A stretch of 64,000 bases of DNA, taken from NCBI GenBank assembly GCA_038209365.1, contig JBBQXS010000008.1:50303-114302 (forward strand), read 5' to 3'. Source of the DNA: DASQHW01 sp038209365 (lineage in GTDB: Bacteria; Actinomycetota; Acidimicrobiia; IMCC26256; PALSA-610). Shown here piece by piece: positions 53,785 through 61,785 of the stretch. The position numbers and the translations under genes were made by a program. How positions within the stretch are numbered: the stretch's first letter is position 1; every line of letters starts with the position of its first letter. The notes beneath the pieces are model-generated. The model was not told the origin of the DNA. It made no database searches and saw only the letters and a list, made by a program, of their open reading frames with translations.

Positions 53785-54435
53785 GACATGTTCGTCAGCT
53801 CGTTGGCGGGGGCTGGTCCGACGACCCGCAAAAGCGACTGTGTCGCGCCCAGTCCCGCTCGCGACGCCACTACCGGAACGGCGCGTCGGGTTCCTCGCTG
53901 CGATAGGCCGCGCCAAGGTGATATAGCGGGCTTGTCCGACGAGCTCGAGCAGGTCGCGGATCAGCGGTCTGCCGCCATGCAACCGAAACGGGAGGTCACG
54001 ATCCCAGGCCCGCCTACGTACGGTCACCAGCAAACGGATGCCATAGCTGTCCAGGAACCGCACTCCCTCGAGGTCGAGGACGATTTCGCCGCGCGCGTTG
54101 TCGACGGCGTCGATGACCGAGTCGCGAATCGCTTCGACGGTCGCGATGTCCAAGGCTGCGGGCAGCCGCAACACGACCCGACTCTCGGCCGGAACTTCCC
54201 GGATCAGCGTGGCTTGAGTGGTTGCCCGGCCACGATCGGTTCGTGGACGGGCAGGTCGTACGTCGTCGTAGCCGAACACGACCGGAAGGACCTCGCCGTC
54301 GGAGATGCGTCGGACGTGGCAGCCGGACGCGGTGATCGATGCGACTTCGAAGCCGTCGACCCAGGCGCCCGTAAAGTTGGTCAGCACCTCTACCTGGTCG
54401 CCCACCCGAATACTGACACTGGCGGTGCGGTTCAT
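53533..54435 (-). CDS. STAS-domain protein with N-terminal WVDGFE domain
   Basis: Residues 1-60 carry VGDQVEVLTNFTGAWVDGFEV and SDGEVLPVVFGYDDVR, the small domain shared with the Pro-rich protein near 3.1 kb. Residues about 80-175 form a STAS domain (ESRVVLRLPAALDIATVEAI, IVLDLEGVRFLDSYGIRLLV), as in anti-sigma-factor antagonists; the Ser in FLDSYG is the usual phosphorylation position. The remaining ~125 residues (RSGSGVASGTGRD to the end) have no domain character and are fully antisense to the glycosidase 3' end, so the true protein may end near residue 185 and the stop may have been lost. Confidence 0.65.
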   Translation of the reverse strand: MNRTASVSIRVGDQVEVLTNFTGAWVDGFEVASITASGCHVRRISDGEVLPVVFGYDDVRPARPRTDRGRATTQATLIREVPAESRVVLRLPAALDIATVEAIRDSVIDAVDNARGEIVLDLEGVRFLDSYGIRLLVTVRRRAWDRDLPFRLHGGRPLIRDLLELVGQARYITLARPIAARNPTRRSGSGVASGTGRDTVAFAGRRTSPRQRADEHVLLRRIFADLAHGRVGSGQVVGLTTMERPHVDACGGRPLMPGVGEIDGESGGPGKIVGAVSLTGERREVFGEACVFDEGKRSCP

Positions 54436-54879
54436 TTCCGTTCACCCTCCCTGCCGCCCGGCAAACGAGTTTGGATCCGCGACGCTACGAATCGGCGGCG
54501 CAAACCAATTCTCAACGGATTTCTTACAGCGAATCCGACAACCGGTCGCCCTGTGTCCGGGCCGGCATCGTCCGGCGCCGAGAGCGCCGACGCCGCGCCA
54601 GCGATGAGCAAGCGCGCCATCGCGCAATACCAACCGGGCCCGCAGCAGATCGGGCGGCATGTTCGCCGCGAGACGAGATCGAGTTCCCCTACACAGGGTG
54701 CCATCGGTGTCGGCGCCGCCGGCCGCCGGCCGCTGTCCACGGCCGTTCTGCCACCGGTCGGATGAGATGGACCCAACGTCACATGTGCAACGCTCCCCTT
54801 ACCGGTTTCGATTGCCGAGGACGTCGAACGCCGGCCTACCGGCTGATCGTGCGATCTTCCGACGGCGGAACGAGCGAAG

Positions 54880-54902
54880 CCCCGGCGACGCGGTCGCCGG
54901 GG
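54880..54902. terminator. Strong hairpin after the secreted-protein gene
   Basis: CCCCGGCGAC and GTCGCCGGGG form a perfect 10-base GC-rich stem with a 3-base loop. It lies 23 bases downstream of the stop of the minus-strand secreted-protein gene, so it is a likely intrinsic terminator despite lacking a T run. The remaining 54436-54924 stretch holds nothing else I can support. Confidence 0.6.
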
Positions 54903-54924
54903 CCCGAGAGTGCTCGGAATTCGC

Positions 54925-56040
54925 TCAGTAGTTCGCCGGGTACAGGCATCCGTTGTTGTAGTACCGGCGGTAGTAGTTGCTCCACAGCGATTGCACCGCG
55001 AAGTTGCCGTTCGAGAAGTGCGCGACTCCTGGGTAGATCCATGCGCACTTGTCGCCGTTCTCGCCGAGCATATTGTTGCTGTCTTTCCAGCCGGTCCCGT
55101 AGGGGTCGGTGACGGTCTCGCCGTACTCGTGGGACGCGACCATCGTCGTGCTGTCCATGTTGCTGTTGCTCGCCGAGTAGTTGCCGCATCCGGAGTGGCT
55201 CGGGAGGTACGGCAGCGACGTGTAGGTGAATCCGTACCCGTTGTCTGTGCCCCACGAGTGGTAGCCACAGGCTCCACCGAGCTCGACCTGGTCGTCATGG
55301 CCAGGCGGCAACAGCACCACGAACTGGGTGTTGTAGCCGTAGTCGTTGAAGTAACGACGGGCGCGCGTTGCGGCGGCCTGGACTTGCAGTTGCGTGGGGT
55401 GGGCAGGAACCGGGGTGGAGTCGTACGCGTAGTCTTTGTACACGCCCGTTGGGTTCGTGAACTTGTAGGACGACGTGTTGTACTCCTTCATCTCGCTGCC
55501 CCACACCGAACCGCCCACGCCCTTGTAGAACCGCGCGACGCGGTTCGCCATGCCGTAGGTGTCGTTCGTGCTCCAGAACGACTTGCCCCACAAGAGCATG
55601 TACACGCGCGGCGCGGTTTGCACGGGACCGTTGTGGTACGTCATGTAGTTGGTGGACTTGGGGTCGTTGTAGGCCTTCCCGAGATCCTCTCCGTGTTCCT
55701 CTGCAGCTTCCTCGGCCGCGACGTCCGTCGTCTTCGGAACTCTCGTCGGTTCCTTCTCGACGTGGACGCGCGGGGCCCGGGGCTTCGCGGTACGCACGTC
55801 AGCGCCGTGGCCGGCGATCGAACGACCGACAGCGACGCTGGTTGAGTGCTGGTTCCCGTCGGGCGCACCGGACGCGGCTCCCGCGACCGCCGTGCGGTGT
55901 CGCACGTTCGCGGTTGCATTGGCCCCGATGGCGGATGCGGAGAGTGATGTAATCAACAACCCCGCCGAGAGCGCACCGAGCGCGGCAACACGCACGAACG
56001 ACCGACGAGATCGCTTGGTGTTGGCTGAATGGATGGGCAC
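54925..56040 (-). CDS. Tat-type secreted protein with HEYGE metalloprotease-like motif (PHI-1/EXO-like)
   Basis: A 371-residue secreted protein. The N terminus has a twin-arginine-type signal SRRSFVRVAALG, then a hydrophobic stretch ending near SASAIGANA. Residues ~60-110 are a low-complexity linker. The domain has PRVYMLLWGKSFWSTND, YFNDYGYNTQFVVLLPPGH, GGACGYHSWGT and TTMVASHEYGETVTDPYGTGW, GENGDKCAW, the SHE(x)xET.TDP pattern of plant EXORDIUM/PHI-1 and related bacterial secreted proteins, proposed as metal-binding protease-like. Start GTG with a perfect AAGGAGG 6 bases upstream. Many Tyr/Asn in the C-terminal end. Confidence 0.7.
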   Translation of the reverse strand: MPIHSANTKRSRRSFVRVAALGALSAGLLITSLSASAIGANATANVRHRTAVAGAASGAPDGNQHSTSVAVGRSIAGHGADVRTAKPRAPRVHVEKEPTRVPKTTDVAAEEAAEEHGEDLGKAYNDPKSTNYMTYHNGPVQTAPRVYMLLWGKSFWSTNDTYGMANRVARFYKGVGGSVWGSEMKEYNTSSYKFTNPTGVYKDYAYDSTPVPAHPTQLQVQAAATRARRYFNDYGYNTQFVVLLPPGHDDQVELGGACGYHSWGTDNGYGFTYTSLPYLPSHSGCGNYSASNSNMDSTTMVASHEYGETVTDPYGTGWKDSNNMLGENGDKCAWIYPGVAHFSNGNFAVQSLWSNYYRRYYNNGCLYPANY

Positions 56041-56229
56041 TGGATTCCTCCTTTACGAGCGGCCGTGTTGCCGCACGAAGGAGCATCCGTTGATTCCGAT
56101 GTGCAGACCGTTCGCAGAGACACGTTCGGAGTGTGCGCGACCCAACACTGCTCATTCGGCGAATTCGCGACGTACAGCTCTCTGCCCAAGTAGTGTTCAA
56201 CCCCCGCCCCCGTCGGGCGTGGAGAAAAC

Positions 56230-56330
56230 TCTTTGGGCCTGGATCGTGGGCAGGGTCGGGAACGGATCTCGTTGTTTTCGGAACGTGGCTGCCCTGCGTT
56301 GCCTTTTCTGGAGTTGCTGGAGTTTCTAGA
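56230..56330. repeat. Dispersed repeat copy 2
   Basis: Begins CTTTGGGCCTGGATCGTGGG and shares GGTCGGGAACGGAT and TCGGAACGTG with the copy at 50.59 kb beside the tRNA remnant. No coding function is seen; length ~100 bases with several gaps. It lies between the secreted-protein gene start and the HTH gene end. Confidence 0.45.
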
Positions 56331-56348
56331 GGCCAAACTGGCTGAGAA

Positions 56349-57140
56349 TCACGGACTGTCGAGGTCGTCGGCGCCGTCGATCGCGGTGCCGTGGTACTCG
56401 TCGCTCGACTCGACCCTGGCTGTCCACATCCAGGGCGCGTACTCGTAGTCGCTGTCATCGTCGGTCGTGGCGGGCGCGAGCTGTGGGGTGGGTACCGTCT
56501 CGCCCCCGTCGTCTTCCTCGGCCAGCGTCCTCTTGAAGGCGCGGAGATTGCGCCCGATGCGCTCGGCCATCTGTCGATCCTCCAGCGAGATCCGTGCGGC
56601 TTCTTGTTGTTGGGCCCACTGCGCGAACTCGAGGGTTCGGTGCTGGAGCATCGCGAGCGTCGCACCGATGTGTGGCCCCTCGGTGATCTCACAGCGCCTT
56701 GTTTCGCACCATTTCGGGTCGCCGTTCTTGTCGAGGCGCTGGGTCATCGAGACTACGGTCTTGCATACCCGATGAGCGGTTGCCGCCTCCATGGCGATGG
56801 CCCGCAATCGTTCGAGACTGTCGGCCTGCGCGCGCCGTACCGCCGCGAGGAGCTTGAGGCATCGGCGCTCACGGCCGGTCAATGCAGACTTGTCCGGGTG
56901 TGACTTCTCGAGCTCGCGTCCGCGGGCCATCCACGAGTGGAAGGTCGAGGGCGGAATGCCCGCAGTCGCAGCGGCGTGTTCGACCGGCATGCCGTTGCGG
57001 ACGCCGGCACAGATCGCGGTGATCGTTTCCGAGCGGAGCCGGTTCGGTCGGCCCGGTGCGCGCGTCTTCGACTTGGGGGTCTTCGATCTCGCTTCGTCCG
57101 ACGCGAATGACTGCGTGTCTCCGATGTCGGCGGTATCCAT
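56349..57140 (-). CDS. HTH-containing hypothetical protein (terminase-small-subunit-like)
   Basis: A 263-residue protein. The N-terminal quarter is Lys/Arg-rich and then has GRPNRLRSETITAICAGVRNGMPVEHAAATAGIPPSTFHSWMARGREL, a homeodomain-type HTH as in small terminase subunits and psq-like transposase DNA-binding domains. The rest is helical (RRAQADSLERLRAIAMEAATAHRV) with an acidic tail. It may be a phage-derived gene; no large terminase follows. Start is the ATG of MDTADIGDTQ; further upstream codons lack family character. Confidence 0.55.
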   Translation of the reverse strand: MDTADIGDTQSFASDEARSKTPKSKTRAPGRPNRLRSETITAICAGVRNGMPVEHAAATAGIPPSTFHSWMARGRELEKSHPDKSALTGRERRCLKLLAAVRRAQADSLERLRAIAMEAATAHRVCKTVVSMTQRLDKNGDPKWCETRRCEITEGPHIGATLAMLQHRTLEFAQWAQQQEAARISLEDRQMAERIGRNLRAFKRTLAEEDDGGETVPTPQLAPATTDDDSDYEYAPWMWTARVESSDEYHGTAIDGADDLDSP

Positions 57141-57351
57141 GGTGTGCTCCGATCCGATGTGCAACGCCTTTGACGAAAACACGCGACGCTGAACTCTCGT
57201 CATGATCATCGCGGACGAGGAGGCCCGCGTCGGGGCAATCGCGACGCGGGATGTGAGCACGACCGCGAGATGCATGCGAACACCATGTGAGAGTCCCGTC
57301 GCCATCATGTGAAACGGCGAAGCGCGTCCGTCCTACCTCGAGCGCGTAACG

Positions 57352-57366
57352 GGCACTGTTGCATTG
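57352..57366 (+). mobile_element. Solo IS6-family terminal inverted repeat
   Basis: GGCACTGTTGCATTG stands alone here, without a transposase next to it, 970 bases from the next IS6 copy. It matches the outer end of that copy exactly in all 15 bases. It is likely one end of a decayed IS6 element or of an IS6-flanked composite. Confidence 0.65.
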
Positions 57367-57490
57367 GACTGGGCAGTGTCTCGTTCCTCGGCGAGGGTCG
57401 TCGGGTTGTTACCCGTAAAGGTTCGTTCTCCGAGATCCATTCACAAGCGCGACCTCGGGACTGAGATCCCCGGCACGGCAAGCGCGGTGA

Positions 57491-57670
57491 CGTTCGCCGC
57501 GAAATCTTGCAGCACACACCCCTGTGGTCACCCCGCACGACACTCACACCAGCCACGTGGCGTTCGCCGCGAAATCTTGCAGCACACACACCCCTGTGGT
57601 CACCCCGCACGACACTCACACCAGCCACGTGGGCTTCGCCGCGAAATCTTGCAGCACACACCCGTGGGGA
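57491..57670. repeat. Tandem repeat of a 70-72 base unit, 2.5 copies
   Basis: The unit starting TTCGCCGCGAAATCTTGCAG recurs at 57493, 57563 and 57635, with the first two copies complete and nearly identical (TGGTCACCCCGCACGACACT, CACACCAGCCACGTGG); the second contains an additional CA. The third breaks off after about 35 bases. The copies abut directly without spacers. Coding on either strand is not plausible. Confidence 0.85.
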
Positions 57671-57772
57671 CTGTCCGCTTCAAGACGCGCGTCGTCTCGT
57701 CGACGAGATCTCGTCCGGGTCTGTGCGGATCGCTTCTTCTTGTTTGGGCGCAAGCCGCGTTAAGCCGTCGCG

Positions 57773-58246
57773 TCAGGAGCTCGCGAGGAGCTGCTCGATG
57801 TTCTCGAGGCTCTTCTCCATCGCGGCGCGCGTGTCGTGGCGAGATCGGGCGAGACGCAGCAACGGCTTGAATCCTCGTACCGCCGAGAAGTCCCACGTCT
57901 CGTGCACTCTCGTGCCGCCATCGGCCGGCTCAAGCTCGTAACGCCAGATTGCACCGGGACCCAGGACGGTGCCGATCGCTCCCGTGGTCGAGTGTTGCCA
58001 TGCGATACGCCGGTTGTCGTCGAACTCGATCACGACGTTGTGGATAAAATAGGGGATACCGCGCTTCATTGCCATGCCGAATTTGTCGCCGAGCTTGACG
58101 CGCTCAGGAGTGTTCTTGGCCTCCTTCACCGTGCCCGAACCATCGATGTCGTGATGCCGACTGGGATTGGCGAGCAGCGCGAAGATCGCCTCGGGTGGTG
58201 CGGGGATCGTACGTTCGACGGTTTCGACGTCACCGGAGTCGGTCAT
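57773..58246 (-). CDS. SRPBCC (START/Bet v1-like) family protein
   Basis: A 157-residue polyketide-cyclase/SRPBCC-type protein. ETVERTIPAPPEAIFALLANPSRHHDIDGSGTVKEA starts the cavity, then RIAWQHSTTGAIGTVLGPGAIWRYELEPADGGTRVHETWDFSA and a long C-terminal helix (LARSRHDTRAAMEKSLENIEQLL). These proteins bind small hydrophobic ligands. No partner genes. The gene stands between the tandem repeat and an IS6 copy. Confidence 0.8.
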   Translation of the reverse strand: MTDSGDVETVERTIPAPPEAIFALLANPSRHHDIDGSGTVKEAKNTPERVKLGDKFGMAMKRGIPYFIHNVVIEFDDNRRIAWQHSTTGAIGTVLGPGAIWRYELEPADGGTRVHETWDFSAVRGFKPLLRLARSRHDTRAAMEKSLENIEQLLASS

Positions 58247-58335
58247 GGGCGGCAGCGTACGCTGCGACCGGCGTGGCCGTTCGAGGGTGATTGTTGGTGG
58301 TGGAGATCACATGTTCGGCCTGAGTCGGATCGCGA

Positions 58336-59158
58336 GGCACTGTTGCATTGGCGATGCCCGGGTCGGAAGGCGACAGTCGTGGATGCGCCGATCCCATGCT
58401 CGTCCGGTCCTCGCAGTTCCGAGCGCGGCGTTCGCCGGGTTCCGGTTCCCGCCCGAGATCATCGTCTTGGCGGTGCGCTGGTACTTGCGGTACGGGCTGT
58501 CGTACCGCGACGTCGAAGAACTCCTCGTCGAGCGCGGGATCGAGGTCGACCACGTGAGCGTATTCCGATGGGTGCAGCGCTTCACGCCGCTCCTCGCGGA
58601 CGCGGCCCGCCCGTCGCGACATGCGGTGGGTGACCGTTGGTTCGTGAGCGAAACGTACGTGAAGGTCGCCGGACGTTGGCGCTACGTGTACCGGGCGATC
58701 GATCAGTACGGCCAGATCATCGACGTCTACGTCTCCGCGAAGCGCGACATCCGCGCCGCGCGACGGTTCTTCACCACCGCGCTCGACGATCATGACGAAC
58801 CGAGCGAGGTCGTGACCGATCGGGCTCCGGCGCTCCTCGCGGTGATAGATGAACTCATGCCCGGCGCGTTCCACAACATGGAGCTACGCGAACAATCGGA
58901 TCGAAGCGGACCACAGCCTGCTCAAAGCGCGACTGCGACCAATGCGGGGACTCAAACGCGACCACTCGGCGCGAGTGATCATGCGAGGCCACGCCTTCAT
59001 GCAGAACCTTCGTCGAGGACACTACGAGCTCGGGATCGACGTGCGCGCCCACCGACGCGTCGCCGCCGCGTTCACCGAACTCGCCCAAACAATCTGAACT
59101 GAAAGCGGACCGGCAGATCAGTCTCACGCGGCCAGCCTCAACTCAACGCAACAGCGCC
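58336..59158 (+). mobile_element. IS6-family element, full-length but inactive (823 bp)
   Basis: Bounded by GGCACTGTTGCATTG on the left and CAACGCAACAGCGCC on the right (13 of 15 positions match as inverted repeats). The length is that of IS6 elements. No 8-base target duplication is seen between the flanks. The enclosed transposase is broken by a frameshift. Confidence 0.85.
58383..59097 (+). pseudogene. IS6-family transposase, frameshifted and catalytically mutated
   Basis: The first frame reads FRFPPEIIVLAVRWYLRYGL, SYRDVEELLVERGIEVDHVSVFRWVQRF and GDRWFVSETYVKVAG, where the first catalytic Asp of IS6 (VDETYVKVAG) is Ser. After HNMEL near 58884 two bases are missing, and the rest continues in another frame: ANNRIEADHSLLKARLRPMRG, RGHAFMQNLRRGHYELGIDV, AAAFTELAQTI. 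The second Asp (VVTDRAPALLAV) and Glu (RIEADH) remain. Two independent hits make it inactive. Confidence 0.85.
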
Positions 59159-59502
59159 TTCTTGCGCGAGCCATATCCGAACAAACGTTCGTACCAACGG
59201 ATCGCGCGTGATGTCGAGGCCCGCGGACGTGCCTTCAGTCCCCACTCGACCTGGGCAGCGTACGTGAGCTGGAAGCTCTCCGCCGACGTCAATTCGCGGT
59301 GTCAACGCGGCTCCAGTCGTAGTTGTCGACGTGGAGCGGGCTCCCATGCGTTCCAACAACCGCTCAGGGCGGAATCGACACACCCGTACTTCGGTGCGAG
59401 AGACACGCGGATGGCTCATTGGCTCACCCCGCAAGACCGTTGCGAAGCGTCGCGTGGCGCGGCGGACCTGATGTCAGCCGCGCCACGAACATCTGCGTGT
59501 GG
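59159..59502. other. Gene-free stretch between IS6 copy and secreted-protein gene
   Basis: No reading frame on either strand has recognised protein character; short open frames are GC artefacts. It could be eroded island DNA. Confidence 0.4.
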
Positions 59503-60177
59503 TCAGTGAATCAGACCGCAGGCCGCGGGGACGGTGGCCTCTTGCGGAAGGGTCGGATCGAGATCCGACGGACCCTTACTGAAGTCGTACATACCGTTGT
59601 GGTTCGTGTCGATGCCGTGCACCACGATGTGGAAGCTCGCGAGATTGTCGGCAACGGCTTGCGGAATATCGGTCCCGACCTGCAGCCGACGCACGTAGGT
59701 ATACGAACCGCTGGAATCGGCAACCGGGAACCGGGACACGGCAAGGCCACTCCCAGGCGACGTATCGCCGGTGGTCGTCAACGAGACCACGATCGGACCG
59801 TAGTCCGGTTGACCCTCACTGGTATTGATCAGTCCGTCGTGATCAGCGTCGGCGGAGATGTCGGGACACATGTGCATGCCGATCCCGTGAATGTGCTGCG
59901 CGTGGACAAGTCCGGGAGCGGCGTCGTTCACGTGGACGATCGCGAGTACGAAATCGCCGGCGCGCACCAGCGTGCTGTGCGCATTCGTGTGCGAGTGGCC
60001 CGACGCTTCGGGATCATGCGGTACGGGATCGAGACTGTCGTGGAACGCGTGCTGACCGGTCGACTGCTGGCCGTGCTGGCTGTCGCTGTTGTTGGCCGAT
60101 GCGCCGGAGGCGAACAGCGTGGCGAGAGCAATGACGGACGCCGCCGCGAGGAGCGCGGGGCGGGACTTTCGTAGCAT
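59503..60177 (-). CDS. Secreted protein with EF-hand-like loops
   Basis: A 224-residue exported protein. The N terminus has a signal peptide (RKSRPALLAAASVIALATLF) with an ASGASA cleavage site. It is followed by VRAGDFVLAIVHVNDAAPGLVHAQHIHGIGMHMCPD, with a His-rich motif, and two calcium-type loops, DADHDGLINTSEG and DTNHNGMYDFSKG, spaced about 90 residues apart. This resembles CHRD/superoxide-dismutase-like secreted domains. A true family assignment is uncertain. Start is the ATG of MLRKSRP, with 12 earlier codons less likely. Confidence 0.65.
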   Translation of the reverse strand: MLRKSRPALLAAASVIALATLFASGASANNSDSQHGQQSTGQHAFHDSLDPVPHDPEASGHSHTNAHSTLVRAGDFVLAIVHVNDAAPGLVHAQHIHGIGMHMCPDISADADHDGLINTSEGQPDYGPIVVSLTTTGDTSPGSGLAVSRFPVADSSGSYTYVRRLQVGTDIPQAVADNLASFHIVVHGIDTNHNGMYDFSKGPSDLDPTLPQEATVPAACGLIH

Positions 60178-60483
60178 TTGAACTCCTGTTCGATGAATTC
60201 GGCTTGCCCGCATCCGTGACGAGGAGCTGAGCCCGCGTCTTTACCGCTCCACGCGGCATGCCGACGGTCGTTTGTTCGTCCGGGTGCCTCTACCCCCACG
60301 ACTTGATGCCGCAACCAGCCAATCATTGCCAGAGCCGAGTCATGCGAATCACGCGATCTCTTTGGAATATGTCATCCATCCGAGCTGGCGCACCGAAGAG
60401 AAGAAGGCGGAGTGTGTCGAGAGGTGACGCGTGCGGAAGCGAGGCTCGAGAACCACACGCGCCTTGTCCCTCTTGGTTTGATC
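60178..60483. other. Gene-free stretch with likely promoter of the secreted-protein gene
   Basis: No open frame is convincing. Being directly upstream of the minus-strand secreted-protein gene, it probably contains its promoter, but no consensus boxes stand out. Confidence 0.4.
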
Positions 60484-61290
60484 GGCCCTGTTGCGTTGAG
60501 GTCGACGGCCGCGCGTGCGTCGTTGGTTCGTCGGCAGCGTCAGATAGCTCGGGCGAGTTCACTCAACGCGCCCGCGACGCGCGCGTGGACTGGCGCGTCG
60601 CCCTCGAGTTCGAAATGGCCGCCGGAGGTCTGCATGAACGCGTGACCGCACATGACACCCGCGCCGAGTGGTCCCGCTTGAGTCCCCGCATCGGTCGCAG
60701 ACACGCTTTGAGTCGGCCGTGATCTGCGTCGATTCGATTGTTCGCGTACTGCTCGACGTTGTGGAACGCGGCCGGAATCAGCTGATCGATCACCGCCCGT
60801 AATGTCCAAGCCCGATCGGTCACGATCTCCGTCGACTCGCCGTGCACGCGCAGCGCCGACGCGAAGAAGCGTCGCGAGCCTACGTATCCCGTCGGGCCGA
60901 GACATGAACCTCGATGATCTGGCCGTACTGGTCGACAGCCCGGTGCACGCAGCGTCACCGGCCCGCGACCTTCACATAGGTCTCATCGACATACCAACGG
61001 TCTCCGACACTGCGCCCGCAGGGCCGAGCCGCGTCGGCCAACAGCGGCGTGAACCGCTGCACCCACCGGTACACGGTCACGTGATCGACCCTCGATACCC
61101 GCTCGGCTAACAGTTCCTCGACGTCGCGGTACGAGAGCCCGAACCGCAGGCACCAGCGCACCGCGAGGACGATGATTTCCGGTGGGAACCGAAACGCGGC
61201 GAACGCCGAACTCGAGACAACCTTGACCGGACGAACATGAGATCGGAGCATCCCGCCACGTTCACCGCCCTGCACCAATGCAACAGAGCC
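60484..61290 (-). mobile_element. IS6-family element, second copy (807 bp, inactive)
   Basis: Left end GGCCCTGTTGCGTTG and right end CAATGCAACAGAGCC, both close to the terminal repeat of the first copy. The transposase is read on the minus strand. No matching target duplication was found. Confidence 0.8.
60540..61251 (-). pseudogene. IS6-family transposase, multiply frameshifted
   Basis: The first part reads FRFPPEIIVLAVRWCLRFGL, VDHVTVYRWVQRFTPLLADA and WYVDETYVKVAGR (first Asp intact), then a stop. The middle continues in another frame: RRFFASALRVHGESTEIVTD, FHNVEQYANNRIDADHGRLK, where the Glu of RIEADH is Asp. A third frame ends with GHAFMQTSGGHFELEG and ALSELARAI. At least two frameshifts make it inactive. 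Confidence 0.85.
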
Positions 61291-61785
61291 AACTGAGCCG
61301 ATACCGACGAGGAGGCAGCGCAGTAGCGCGTTGAGGCTGCGACTGGGAACTCACCATCAGCTCCAACGCGTCGGGTCAAGCGTTGTGTCCGCCTGCGACA
61401 CGCGAGTTGAACCAATGCCGTCGCCGATCGTGCCTCTGCCGAGTAGCGCAACCGCCTCCTCGCAGATCGCTGCCATCAGTGTTCGTTTCGATCACAAACG
61501 GTCCGCGGACGTCGCGCTCGTACGAAGGGCACGGACGCCTGGGGCTCCTCGTTCACCGCGCTCACATGCCTGGCGACCTCTCCGGGCGACGTGGCGATTC
61601 CGCTCTGCGGAGAACATCTGCGTTCGCTGAATCTCGAGTTCAATCTGTGTTCGTCATCGAACTGAACGACCGACGGCATCCCGATCCGGATCTTTCCGCT
61701 CGAGAGAAGGGGGTACAAACTAAACAGGCGAAAGGCCGGCCGAGCGTGGCCGGCGACGCGGAGCGGGCAAAGGGAGGCGATGGCA
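61291..61785. other. Gene-free stretch upstream of catalase
   Basis: No recognisable protein on either strand. Probably holds the katA promoter; I could not identify a conserved operator such as a Fur/PerR box. Confidence 0.4.

Noticed and set aside
54471..55112. 213-residue + strand frame opposite the secreted-protein gene end
   Set aside because: Arg/Ser-rich shadow; the region instead holds a strong terminator hairpin for the minus-strand gene.
57491..57670. Repeat array as CRISPR
   Set aside because: Copies abut directly without unique spacers and the unit is 70-72 bases; no cas genes nearby.
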